The notes beneath the pieces were generated by a model. It was given only the letters and a program-made list of their open reading frames with translations, made no database searches and had not been told where the DNA came from. Made by a program: the position numbers and the translations under genes. A stretch of 64,000 bases of DNA from Xestospongia bergquistia (taxonomy: Eukaryota; Porifera; Demospongiae; Haplosclerida; Petrosiidae): contig OZ014415.1 in NCBI GenBank assembly GCA_963965975.1, forward strand, positions 6,639,001 to 6,703,000. The letters are read 5' to 3'. Positions 52,301 through 64,000 of the stretch are shown here, in pieces; positions within the stretch are counted from its first letter, which is position 1, and the number at the start of each line of letters is the position of its first letter.

Positions 52301-55249
52301 GTCAGTATACAATGTAGTACTACTAGTATAACATATATGATAGTAATAAGACTATACTATGTAGTACATAACAAGGTCACCTGTTATATAACAGTACATG
52401 TATTATACACTACATGTAACATTACCTATACTTACATGATGTACATGTAATAATAACTACAACATATAAACAATACTACACATGTAGTCAATAATGTATA
52501 CATACAATGTTAGTAATACTACCAGTTTAATGTAGACTGGATAGAATGTACATATAATAAAGGAAATATTAATTGTTTATCATTAAATGAGTACTTACTA
52601 TATCAAATATCTATAACTTATAGAGTTAAATATATGTGATCATTAGATAATACATTTCTATTTGTATACATTCAACAGAACTATTATAACTATATGTGTA
52701 TATACATGTATGTAGTTCTTATGATATATAATATCAAGTCAACATTGACCACACCTACTAACAGTGCTACAGAGGTAAAAAACAAAGGAGATCATAATTT
52801 ATAATATATTATCATATGATAAGAACATCTACCACACCCCCTTAATAATCTCTACCATATCCATTGTGTCTATATGTAGTCAATGTAATATCTATATTGT
52901 GTATGTAATGACTTACTTACCTAGTTCAATTAACATTGTTATATTGGGGTCTGTGACATCTGCACCTTGAAACTGTAGTTTACCTCCTACAACTATTAAC
53001 CACACACAATATGGTCCCATTATAAATGTTGATAGAGAGTGGCCATATCTCTCAGTGACAGAGTAAGGTAGATTAATCTGTAGTATGTAGAGACATCAAT
53101 TGATCAAACATTGAGGATATATAGTAAAAGATTCCAGGTATTATAGGTGGTATGTATATTAACATGATATTTTGATGAGGTCAAAAAAATTAAGGGTTAA
53201 ATAAACAATAAAAGTCTTTTTAATGATTTTTAATTTTTAGTAGAAGCACAAACTTTGTGTATTTAATTTTACTATTTTAACACATATTCTAGTAATAGAG
53301 TATAAGATTTCATGAGTAGCAATTGTTAAAGTGTATTATTAATTATTTGGTAACCAATCAAACTATCACTCTGAAAAAGCATCTAAATAAGATATATCCT
53401 ATATCATAATCTGAATATAATGATAGTATATGATATACCTTTGTCCATGACTTCTCATTAATATCAAGTATCCAACAGTCCTTTATTGTTTTGTTTGTCA
53501 AGTACATTCCACCTATCATTACTAGTATAGGTGATATTGGTCCAGTGATAATACTGGCAGCATGATCTAGTCTTTCCTCTGGCCACTGTACTACTGGGTC
53601 AGGTTTAGCTATAGTCTGCCAGTGCTAGATAGACAAATGAACTCAACTAACACTCATTATATAACATGTTATCAGTCAGTGTATGAATGATAATATAACT
53701 TACCACTGTATGGTTGATGATATCCAGTATATAGAGTGTATTAGATGATGTGCCTTCAACCATACCACCAAAGATGATTGCTCTTGTAATGTTTACTGCT
53801 TCCATGACAAAGTTAGCATTAGGTGGCATACATTGTCCAATGATCTTAGGTATGATCCATTGACCTAAAAGGATAACAAACAAAACACATCTAATCAATA
53901 TCTGGTAATAGTAAACTTTTAAATAAAAAATATGATACATTGTACCTTAATGGATGAAATGACATAATTGTTGTATGTCACTTTCAAGAATAACAAATGA
54001 AATTAACTACATTCTATAACCACTGACACACATAGCAACCAATGAATTTCATTAACCAGTGCTACAAAAATATTGTATTAATTATAACAATAATCATATT
54101 TCTATTTATATGTATTCTAATATTTTAATAAACTTGAATTACAAAGCCAATCTATCGAACTTACTAATAACCTTTAATAATTACTGAATTATAAACTACA
54201 ATATAATGTTATGATAATAGAATATATTAATATATTATTATTTTAATTTATCTGTATTACAGTTATATAATGTTAATACTTAATATAACTAGTACAGAGA
54301 ACATATAATAATTACATGTAGTAACATTGACTGTAATAAGTGATATCTGATAATATAATATGATATATTAATGTTATTACCTGTTGTCAGGTCATATATA
54401 TTTTGTTCATTAGTAGATACTTTGCCATAAGGATACTGATAATATTGAGCTTGTGGTAATTGTATAGAAGGTGGGGATCCAAAACCTCCAATAAGCAGAA
54501 GACAATGTCGTCCTGCTCCTTTACTTGATATCATACCACCATTAGATCTTTTCATCACTGCTATCCTGTCATTAGTAGGTTGTAGTTGGGTCCAGGTGAG
54601 GGTAGAAATATTTAACTCATGGAGACTGTTATGGAAGCATTCATCATGCCCACAATACCCACCGAAATAATAAATTTTGTTGTCGACTGTTGCACAGAAA
54701 TAACCATCTACTCCTAGTGGAGGATTACCCCTAATAGTCTGATTATTCCATCTACCAGTAGTAATATCAAATATTTGGATATGTGAAGTTACTCTCCTTT
54801 TCTTTTCACTATTATGTACATGAGGTAAGTTATCTGAGTCCCCACCCCACAAGTATAGAGAATTATCAATCACTTGAGTGTGATGATAGACTCTTCCATC
54901 AAGTTTGTATTGTCCTGTAGAGAATGATATGTACCATATCTTGAGAACAGGTTACAGTATAAGGTAATATACCTACAGTATGTCATCACATCTACTACAA
55001 GACTTGTACAAAGACTATACTAATTATATACTTGATATATACTTCACAAACCTAATCCTCATCTTCTACTATATATTATGATACATGTAGTCTATACATT
55101 ATACTAGTCTCACTAGTTAGACACTCAATGTAGAGAAAGATGGTCTAGTTAGTGAGACTACATAATACCTACAAGTGTAGATACTACTACTAATAATGAT
55201 ATGATACATGATATCTAGTAACATTACCTGAAGGGTGTTCAGTAGCCAT
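43320..55249 (-). CDS. Gene D: giant coiled-coil kelch-Death-ZU5 (type 2)-Death protein
   Basis: About 1612 codons. Kelch exons: 55,228-55,249; 54,381-54,914; 53,704-53,864; 53,439-53,624; 52,921-53,077. Coiled coil: 52,042-52,272; then ten 93-nt exons at 360-bp steps from 51,707-51,799 down to 48,467-48,559; 48,161-48,298; 47,804-47,896; 47,498-47,635; 47,141-47,233; 46,849-46,941; 46,513-46,698. Death: 46,223-46,456. Then 45,587-45,733; ZU5 44,893-45,531; UPA-like 44,719-44,843, 44,516-44,665, 44,266-44,464; linker 44,172-44,216; terminal Death 43,320-43,657 (ELLAENANEYKKLALAL, IIRRWIQ). All phases match. Each 93-nt exon adds 31 residues in frame, so the coil is some 630 residues long against about 155 in gene A. 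ZU5/UPA is the type of gene B. The last exon is a Death domain, not a CARD. How many repeated exons are spliced into mRNA is unknown. Confidence 0.8.
43692..44083. mobile_element. MITE in the last intron of gene D
   Basis: A 392-bp segment bounded by inverted repeats: GTAAGAGTATAAATTTTCA at the left, and GTAAGGGTATAAATTTTCG read inward from the right. It contains no transposase frame. The empty site is suggested by the related flank at 42,060-42,080 (CATAGTCAAATC). I could not fix the target duplication with certainty. Confidence 0.65.
47098..48425 (-). repeat. Two 663-bp tandem units carrying exons 7 and 8 of gene D
   Basis: Successive copies of the coiled-coil exon pair are exactly 663 bp apart (47,141, 47,804 and then 48,467 for exon 7; 47,498 and 48,161 for exon 8). 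In both exon-8 copies the normal acceptor is deleted. An internal CTAG acceptor restores phase and shortens the exon from 186 to 138 nt. The duplicates are almost identical, so the event is recent. Confidence 0.85.
48407..51990 (-). repeat. 360-bp tandem array, ten copies of a coiled-coil exon
   Basis: About ten units with an exact period of 360 bp. Each contains one 93-nt exon (IQEKDNYITELQKKDEIITT region on the minus strand) plus intron. Units differ at only a few positions, for example GATACATTAATT versus GGTACATTAATT near the middle, and one G-to-A change at 49,222. Splice sites are present in every unit. The array lies wholly inside gene D. Confidence 0.95.
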
Positions 55250-55342
55250 CTCTTTACATTTTAAAATACGCCTCCAAGTATGTGGAAATGCTATGCCCAA
55301 TTTACTAAAGAGTGGAGCTCAATGGTGCATTTATAGATAGTA

Positions 55343-56640
55343 TAGCAAGGGCTGATCCGGGGGGGGGGGGGTTGGTAAGGGTGGATTTCCACCCCCCTTT
55401 TCTCATGAATTACTTAATATAAATAATTTTAATAAAGCCAATAATTAATCAATTGAAAAGAACTGAATCACAAGTCATTTTTCTAGGGTTTCTTAATTTA
55501 AATTGTTCACAACATTTTTCTATACTTATTTCATAATTGAATCCTTGCATCCCTATTACACCTAAATTGCCAAGTCTGTCAGAAGTCATTGTTGTTCGCA
55601 ACCATGTGTGAATCTGTCTTAAACACGAAAATGATCTTTCTGCTTCTGTGCTACATATTGGAAGAACTGCCAGGATACATAAAAGCTCCCTGACATTTGG
55701 ATAAAAAATGGAATCAGCATCTAATTTAAGTAGACTCATTACTGATCTTGGTTCTTTGATACTTTCACAGTGTACTTTCCATCATCTAAGTTCACTTTTA
55801 AAGTTATCTGGTGATGGCATCAGATGGGTCCATTTTGAAGCTAGGAGATCAGCTGTGTCAGTAATATCACTTTCATCCTTTTTAGTGATGATTTCAGGAA
55901 TTAAGGAGCAAAGCTCATAATGTGCCCGTTTTTCTGGTGCAAACCTACACTCTAACTCAGAAACAATTGAGTCAAGGAAGGGAATTGTAACTGTTACTTT
56001 CCAGTAATCTTTTGGAGATGTAACATCAGGATTTGATCTCATTGTTTGTCTTCCCTTCAGTATGCGTGGTATGTCCTCATTACTCCCTATGTCATCTGCC
56101 AGCTTGAGAGCTTTAGAGTAAACAGAATTGGGCTGATCTGAGCCATTTTTCCTTCCAAAATTTGGGTGAGAAGATTACTCTGTTAATCTGGCAGTGTCTT
56201 AATAGACCTTTAGAAAATACCTTATTTACTTCTTAACATAGAAGTATTGCTTTGTGATATACTTTCATAAAATAATATGTATGCTTACTGGTTAATAATA
56301 GTTTCTAATCCCTGCCTTTTACCTGTCAAATGACATACTAACTTATATACATACTAACTTATGTATACCACAAAGTTTGTATGATGGCATTGACAAAATA
56401 TGCAATGCCAATGTTCTTTATTCCGCAACCCACTATTGGTAGCATTCTCTCATTGTCTGTTATTAGTTCCTCCATTTCACACTCCATCTCTGAACTCAAC
56501 AAAAAATTTCTGCACAAGAGAATAGATCACTTATATAAAAGATGCAAAATCGTAATTACAAAGAGTGGACTTGAACTGGATCAGAGCTTGTTCAGGGGCA
56601 TGCATTAATCAAGACCATAGCAGAATTATGCAACATACAA
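55343..56640 (-). mobile_element. Decayed hAT transposon
   Basis: Left end near CAAGGGCTGATCC followed by a run of G. The minus-strand transposase is partly preserved: 55,782 to about 56,163 (RQTMRSNPDVTSPKDYWKVT, then IPFLDSIVSELECRF) and 55,449-55,739 (PICSTEAERSFSCLRQIHTW, LRTTMTSDRLG), the latter being the hAT dimerisation region. The two parts lie in different frames, and the N-terminal zinc finger and DDE parts are not visible. No right-hand inverted repeat was found. It lies about 100 bp upstream of the start of gene D and could affect its promoter. Confidence 0.75.
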
Positions 56641-56851
56641 TAGCACTGTAGGCAAGAACCACTCAGCCTAACAATTTAGTATTGTGTGGTATATACATAA
56701 GTGCCATCACTATATGTTATGTTTAAGTATATATGTACTTTTAGCAAATAACTATTGAATTTTAAGTTCAGTTATACTCCAAATACACAGTATATATAGA
56801 GAAATATATTCAACTCTGTAGTTATGTGGAGTTCAACGAGATGATACATAT

Positions 56852-57491
56852 GTACTATAGCAGTTTCTACACGGGTACAACACAAGAGAGTCACTCCATA
56901 CAACATCTACTAGCTAAAGGTAGCAGGCACTACTTGTGTGGCAGTACTACTACAAGATAGCAGTACAATATGTATATACTGCAGTATGTGATCACTTACT
57001 ATAGGAAAGGGACATGTACAGAATGTAAGTTTTATCAGACAGTAACAATAATATTGAACCAAGCACTCAAATATGTCACATGATCACTTGTTTTATAATT
57101 GTCTCTCTTTCTTCTACCACTGTTGTCATAATAACTCTCATGTTGAAATACAACATCAAGAACTGTTAACTCTATATCAATGCCTTTTGTCTTAATATAC
57201 TATATACATAACTTTTAGTGGTCACTAGTTATATTAGTAGTTATTATATGTATAGAATGTCAAGATAGTGATCCAAAGCCTCAACTATTTCTGACAAAGA
57301 CTTATACACAGAAAGATGGAAGAGGAGGATTAAGGAGGGACTAGTATAATGTATAGCCAAAACCGCTCCAGCTGCTCTTGACTATATGAACATATAATTA
57401 TAACGTCCATGCTATAATTATAGTACATGACATGTGTTAATAGTAACTATAATATGTGATAATATATATTGATTGGTATCTTAACACTTAA
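56852..57491. repeat. Dispersed duplication, copy 2 (about 640 bp)
   Basis: Direct repeat of 2,716-3,337 with an extra short insertion near 57,400. Non-coding as far as I can see. It lies about 600 bases beyond the 3' end of gene E. The stretch 57,492-58,081 that follows is AT-rich and shows no gene. Confidence 0.7.
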
Positions 57492-58081
57492 TATCATTCA
57501 CTAGTTAATACTTATCTATAGGCTACGCTTACATCCTCTTGTAAAACTTTTCTCTGTCCTCAATCCATTCATTCTAGTTCCCTTATTAGAATTTATATGT
57601 GCTTTAATCACATTCTTACACACTCACCATCTCTTAGTGAGTTAGAACAGGCAGAGAGATAACGAAAAGAGAGAAGAACTAGTCCTTTGTAGAAGTGGAC
57701 TTCATTAATCTATATACTGCATGCTTTTCAGTTGTGTTTTTTTTCTACTAATCTTATACCACATCATAGATATTACATTACATCAATACTATGAAGAAAT
57801 GGAGAGGATATTTTAATTACTCCACTTCTGACCATTTACTAATTTTTAGCTTCAATAATACTGCTATAAATTGATTAATTAGTTAATATAAAATATTAGA
57901 TTTGTAAAAATCAACTAAACATGTACCATATTGTGCTATATAATTGTAATACATCTAAAATTGTTATAGAGTGTACATATAGTGTTTATTAAAGACATTC
58001 AGCTTCCATATACCACTGATGAATTTATTCTATTTTTAACAAAAGTGAAGTGATCACTTTTTAAAAAAGACGTGGCTTACC

Positions 58082-61000
58082 TTATTTTAAATTTGACATG
58101 ACTTTATCAACTAAGTCTTGACGTTTTAAGTCAACTCTCAAAATATCCACAAATATCATCACAATGCTAGCATTATTCTCAACACGACTCCTAAGATCAC
58201 GAACAATTGCTTCAAGACGCTCCTCATTTGAATCCCTAGAGGCTGTGTCTCTTATTCTTTTATAAACATTATCAGACATGATTTCTTTTGCATAGAGCTT
58301 CCTTGCAAGAACAACAGGGTCAATACCTGATTCAACAATAATGTCAGTACTTCGAACTAAAACTTTCCTAGCCATGTCACTGCTCAAAAGAGTAGCATTA
58401 CCTAAAGAAAAGTTGATATTGCATTAAAAATGTAATATTTATTTCCCATGATAACTAAGACTTTCTTTTACAAATTAGTAAAAACATTAGAAAAAACTAG
58501 AGCAATGACTAAGTTGCATTCAATGGATATTAAGTACATGCAAATGATTCCATACATGTAAAACACACAAAGGTATGCACTGACTAATATAATATAACAC
58601 AGCCAATATTGACATTTGACAAGAAAAATAAGTTAAGCACTTTTAAACTATATACTGTAACTTTAACTTTGATTTCAGGACATTTAAATTTATTGTATTA
58701 ATGTTTGCTGGGCTTGCCTAGTTTGGTATGTGAAGTTGTCATAGTTTGAATTTTGCCTTTAGATTCTCAATAAATTTAACAGAATTTTCTTAATTTATAT
58801 TAATAGATACATCACATTTTAGCCAAATTTTAACCTGTCAATTACCATTGATTTTGGAAGCAATTTTTAAATTTTATTCTATATCCACTATATGGTATAT
58901 ATAACTCACAAAACATGTTAATCAATAATGAGATGTTAATTGAAAAGTTATTGATTTATAATTGAACTTATTACATTAATGTACATATATATACACTTAA
59001 CATGATAAGCTTCACTGTTAAAATAGTTATTGCATATAACGTATGACAGCTACATGACTAGTGTACTACATTTAGAGTCTTTGGACTCCTCTTAAGTGGT
59101 ACATAATAAGTAGGACAGGCCATCAAAAAGGTAAGCCTTGGAGCAGTTAATAACACATTATCAGGATGCAACAGCTAGGATTCTAGGAATCTATATTTTT
59201 AATGATATGTAACTGTTACCTGTGGCTTCTGGTAGACTTCTTGGATACTCTGTATGAGTAGATACATCAATGACAATTGTAGGTTGAGTGGTGTTAGATG
59301 ATGTTTGATCTGTCACTTTAATACCCTTAATAGTTAAAGGATATTGTAGCTGTTTTTTAAAATCACTTGAGTCTGGATCAGCAAGTACTAACACAGATAT
59401 ATAAGGAGGATAGACACTCTTAGATTCATTAAAGTCATCAACATCTTTCTTGTTTATCTATAGTATTAACATATAGTTATTTTTACATTACATTGTTCAC
59501 TTACCACAGGAGGGGTACGTAAAGGTTGTACTTTCCAACCATTGACCAAAACACCATCATTAGGGAATCCTGACAGTGCTAGTGCTGTTTTATTATTGTC
59601 TTCTTCAGCAAAATGAAATCTAAAGTTGGAATGTTCTTTCCCAAACTTCTTGAACATCCAGTTTTGAAAGTTTAGAATAAACTATATATAAATGATAATA
59701 TTCTGAAATAACATTTTATTGTCTAGTTTATATATTACTTTAGAATAAACTGAATCTTGAATTACAGCAAAATTCATATTCCATTTTTCAGGATACATTC
59801 TATCATAGAAGACATAAGCTTGATAGTGAGAATCAGGACGTTTTACACTATCACCTAATATATAAAACTAATTAAAAAATCCCTCAAAAATGAAATTGTT
59901 ACCTTTTACTAGATAACGTGCACCAACTAAACCTATAACACCACAAGCAATAGCCCCTGCTACTCCAAAGACAGCACCGCCCACCACAGCACTAGCAATT
60001 GCAGTGCTACCAACAACAGCAGCTGCAATGCCACGGACTTCAATAGCTGCAATGATTACTATAGCTATTAAAGAAAACTTCTTGAGACATATAGTGCCAT
60101 GTTGAGAATCAGAGGAGAACAATCCTCCTGGTAAGTAGTCAAACTTAAAGGGTGGACCAGATTTAGCAGCAACAAATGACAAATATTGTGTCTGTCTCTC
60201 ATCAGTTATATGAGCACAATGCATTAACTCAACAGTAACTGGTTTGTTAAGCTCAGAGGAACTGGATACTGATATATAACACACCCCACTGATAAGTGTG
60301 CTACCTTCAGGGAACACAAATTTGCCCGCACCCCATAAACCTTGAGCAGTTACTTTATATACAGACTCTAATGGTTTGATGACATCTCTAGGGATTACAA
60401 GTCTTAACCCACAGTCTTCTAATAATAGCTCATGTTCAATGTGTGCTTCGTATAGACAGAGCCTCTTTCCTACTGTCACCATTCCTTCAAATGAGTCTAT
60501 ACAACATTAACAGTACATTAGTACAGTACTACATATGATAGGTATAGGTTACCTGATATGTTAGTGTAATTCCAATAGTCACATTGTATAGACTTATCAC
60601 TGAAGTTAGTAGAGACTTGTATAGACTTATCACTGAAGTCAGCAGAGACTTGTATAGACTTATCACTGAAGTCAGTAGAGACTTGCATCTTGTCTTGTAG
60701 ATCAAGTAAACCTAATGATATATCATATTATGTTCAAATTATACATAGACAGTTATTGTGTTTAATTTAGTGTATCTTGCACTTGCTACACATCCACTAA
60801 TCCATCCATAAATAGATTCAAAGATTCACCCTAATCAGTCCATCTATCAATCCATTCATGAAGTACATGTATATGTACAAGCTCTTACCAGGAATGACAT
60901 GTTTCATGTCAAGATGAAGTAGAGCCTCTTCAAGTTGTGTCAATGTACCTCCTTTTAGAGACCATTCCTCTAACAAGTACTTCATTTGTTCTATAGAATC

Positions 61001-64000
61001 TCCTTTACTTCTAATATCAGTCAGTACAGATTGATCTATATTAAGTTGATGACCCAGTTGTTCCCAATACTCTTGTACTGGTTGTAGAACAACAGCCAGT
61101 TTGGGAAGATAACTGACAACATCTGATGTGATATGTAAAATAAAGTAATTAACTGTTAATTACAATAATAACTAGTACCTGTAGTCTTTTGAGAACTCCT
61201 GAGTGAGAGTAGTTGATGACTGGTTACCTTGAGTTGTTGTAGTGTATCTTCTTTCTCTTTTAAGACAGTAAGTAGTCTACGATTTAGTTGAGCTATATAG
61301 CTATCCTTTTGTTGTACTATATAATGTAGTTGTTGTAAGTTATGATGATCACTGGTAGTTGAGACTATAATATAATGAAATGATTGAATTAATACAATAA
61401 CAACATTCATCAATCAATATGTCAATACATTTGTCCATTCATCCATACACTATCCATGAATCTATCCATTGACCATATATACAAACATGTACATAATATA
61501 CACACGTACACTTACTCTGTTGATTAGATTGTAGTGTTGCTATGATCTTATCCTTCTTTTGAAGTTCAGCTATATAGTTGTCCTTCTCTTGTACTATAGT
61601 GAAGTAAGTAACAACACTTAATGAAATATAGTTTGTTTGTTCAATACATGAACAGGCACATTAATTAACTATCCTTTGTATTGTCTATTTATTTATTTAA
61701 TCATTCATCCATTACTTCATTCATTTATCCATTCTTTTATACCATTGTATCCTTCTGTCAAACTGTCCATCCATCCTTTCATTAATTCACACATGGAATT
61801 TATCCTACCTTGTTGAGATTCTAGTTCTAGCAATCTCTCTTGAAGACTCTTCATGTTTTGCTGAGCAACTAAGAGATCATTATTATAACTAGGAACTTTC
61901 TCTTTTAATGAATTACCTTGAATTTGTTCTATCCATTCTCTTCTTACTTTTGTCAGTCTTTTTAATACTCTTTGTTGGTAGTCATCAGTTGAGGTCAAAT
62001 CATTAGAGTCTAGTACAAACCCTACTGACCATTGACCATCATTAAGGACTATATGAGAGAACACAACAGTACTAATACCAGTATACAATGTAGTACTACT
62101 AGTATAACATATATGATAGTAATAAGACTATACTATGTAGTACATAACAAGGTCACCTGTTATATAACAGTACATGTATTATACATTACATGTAACATTA
62201 CCTATACTTACATGATGTACATGTAATAATAACTAAAACATATAAACAATACTACACATGTACTCAATAATATATACATACAATGTTAGTAATACTACCA
62301 GTTTAATATAGACTGGACTAAATGTACATATAATAAAGGAAATATTAATTGTTTATCATTAAATGAGTACTTATTATATCAAATATCTATAACTTAAGGA
62401 ATTTAAATATATGTGATCATTAGATAATACATTTTTATTTGTATACATTCAATAGAACTATTATAACTATATGTGTATATATATGTATGTAGTTCTTATG
62501 ATATATAATATCAAGTCAACATTGACCACACCTAGTAACAGTACTACAGAGGAATAATTCAAAGGAGATCATATTATTATATGATAATAATTTCTACCAC
62601 ACCTCCTTAATAACTTCCTTTAATAATCTCTACCATATCCATTGTGTCTATATGTAGTCAATGTAATATCTATATTGTGTATGTAATGACTTACTTACCT
62701 AGTTCAATTAACATTTTTATATTGGGGTCTGTGACACCTGCACCTTCATACTGTAGTACACCTCCTATAACTGTTAACCACACACAATATGGTCCCATGA
62801 TAAATGTTGATAGAGAGTGGACAGATCTCTCAGTGACAGAGCCAGGTAGATTAATCTGTAGTATGTAGAGATATAAATATTATTACATCATTTATGACCG
62901 AATTTATGTGTATTCATTCAGATTGGAGAACTATATTAGAGTAATAATTTAGTTTAAGTAAACTGTAATTTTGTACAAAAGTAATAATTATAATAACAAT
63001 AATGATAACAACATATTATAACATATTAGTAGTAAATGAATATGATTTATTATACTTCTAAATATATGGACAGTTACATGTACTAACTTAGTAACTATCA
63101 TTGTATAATAAATTAGAGGTAATATGATATATTATTAATGACATACCTTTGTCCATGACTTCTCATTAATATCCAATATCCAACAGTCCTTTATTGTTTT
63201 GTTTGCCTTACCCAATCCACCTGTCATTACTAGTATAGGTGATATTGATCCAGTGATAATACTGGCAGCATGACTGTCTCTTTCCTCTGGCCACTGTACT
63301 ACTAGGTCAGGTTTAGCTATAGTCTGCCAGTGCTAGATAGACAAATAAACTCAACTAACACTCATTATCTAACATGTTATCAGTCAATGTAGTAATGATA
63401 ATATAACTTACCACTGTATAGTTGATGATATCCAGTATATAGAGTGTATTAGATGGTGTGCCTTCAACTAAACCACCAAAGATGATTGCTCTTGTATTGT
63501 TTACTGCTTCCATAACAAAGCTACTATTAGGTGGCATACACTGTCCAATAATCTCAGGTATGATCCATTGACCTAAAAGGAGAACACACTCATCATTATA
63601 CTTGTATCATAATAATAGTTAGATAATCCATCATGACACAATGATTAGTCAAAATGTATCATTACTACCTAGTAGTGTATGTAAGGTAGTCCTATAATTG
63701 TTCTGGACCACGTGGAATCTCTATATTGAATGTATTATTGTATGTGATTTTCAAGAGCAACATATGAAATTAAACCTATAATTAAAATTTATATAATGTT
63801 AATACTTAATATAACTAGTACAGAGAACATATAATAATATATCATATAATATATCATATAATAACACTGATTGTAATAAGTGATATCTGATAATATAATA
63901 TGATATATTAATGTTATTACCTGTTGTCAGGTCATATATATTTTGTTCATTAGTAGATACTCTACCACTAGGTAATCGATAATATTTAGCTTGTGGTAAT
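58082..64000 (-). CDS. Gene E (partial): kelch-coiled coil-Death-ZU5-UPA-CARD type II
   Basis: Runs off the right edge inside the large kelch exon. Exons from the edge: 63,921-64,000 (partial); 63,412-63,572; 63,147-63,332; 62,699-62,855; 61,809-62,048; 61,516-61,593; 61,179-61,364; 60,889-61,122; 60,553-60,711; 59,903-60,496; 59,739-59,854; 59,505-59,681; 59,220-59,457; 58,082-58,401. Kelch, coiled coil and Death match gene A. The linker holds three 33-bp units, the most in the family. ZU5 is type 1 with a long Gly/Ala/Val stretch. UPA-like exon 14 has absorbed the separate linker exon 15. The terminus is the CARD-like type of gene C (LARKLYAKEIMSDNVY, VMIFVDILR). A long intron (58,402-59,219) precedes it. 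Confidence 0.85.
60585..60683 (-). repeat. In-frame 33-bp minisatellite in the linker exon
   Basis: Three 33-bp units (60,585, 60,618, 60,651) coding an 11-residue repeat around TDFSDKSIQVS. Copy number differs between paralogs: one in copy 0, two in gene A (about 9,745-9,810), two with a 9-base deletion in gene C, three here. All changes keep the frame. Confidence 0.85.

Overview
The window looks like a piece of an AT-rich, compact invertebrate genome. Genes are broken into many small exons by short introns with GT/AG ends, and the proteins are animal-type modules: kelch, Death, ZU5, CARD and receptor-type tyrosine phosphatase (PTP). pogo and hAT transposon relics are present. The overall style fits a demosponge such as Amphimedon; that is an inference from style and gene content, not proven. 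There are no bacterial features, CRISPR arrays, rRNAs or tRNAs that I can support.

The window is dominated by a tandem family on the minus strand. I could follow four complete genes exon by exon: A 7,909-14,285; B 21,663-29,152; C 32,537-38,569; D 43,320-55,249. A fifth runs off the right edge (E, 58,082-64,000), and a sixth copy is broken (4,234-6,530). Each encodes a six-bladed kelch propeller, a coiled coil, a Death domain, a short linker, a ZU5 domain, a UPA-like region and a C-terminal death-fold domain. Summing the exons by hand gives open frames of about 1131, 1105, 1139 and 1612 residues. Domain borders fall on phase-1 introns. Two ZU5/UPA types and three C-terminal domains (two CARD-like types and a Death domain) are mixed between copies. 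The layout recalls the ZU5-UPA-Death/CARD scaffolds of PIDD1, NLRP1 and CARD8, but with a kelch sensor-like head. A role in innate immune or cell-death signalling is inference.

On the plus strand, a tandem PTP gene (16,674-20,126) has an active-looking first domain and a second domain that has lost its catalytic residues. It is divergently arranged with kelch gene A. Broken copies of PTP-like sequence sit beside copy 0 (6,531-7,600), gene B (29,200-31,020 and 31,488-31,810) and gene C (39,020-41,160), so the locus seems to have grown by duplicating a kelch gene and PTP block.

Gene D is the outlier: one 93-nt coiled-coil exon is present 13 times, ten of them in an almost perfect 360-bp tandem array (48.4-52.0 kb). 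Mobile elements include a degenerate pogo/Tigger element (1 to about 2,712), two hAT-type insertions with 8-bp target duplications in introns of gene B, a MITE in the last intron of D, and a hAT transposase relic (about 55.34-56.64 kb). The remaining gaps are AT-rich and hold relics or nothing recognisable.
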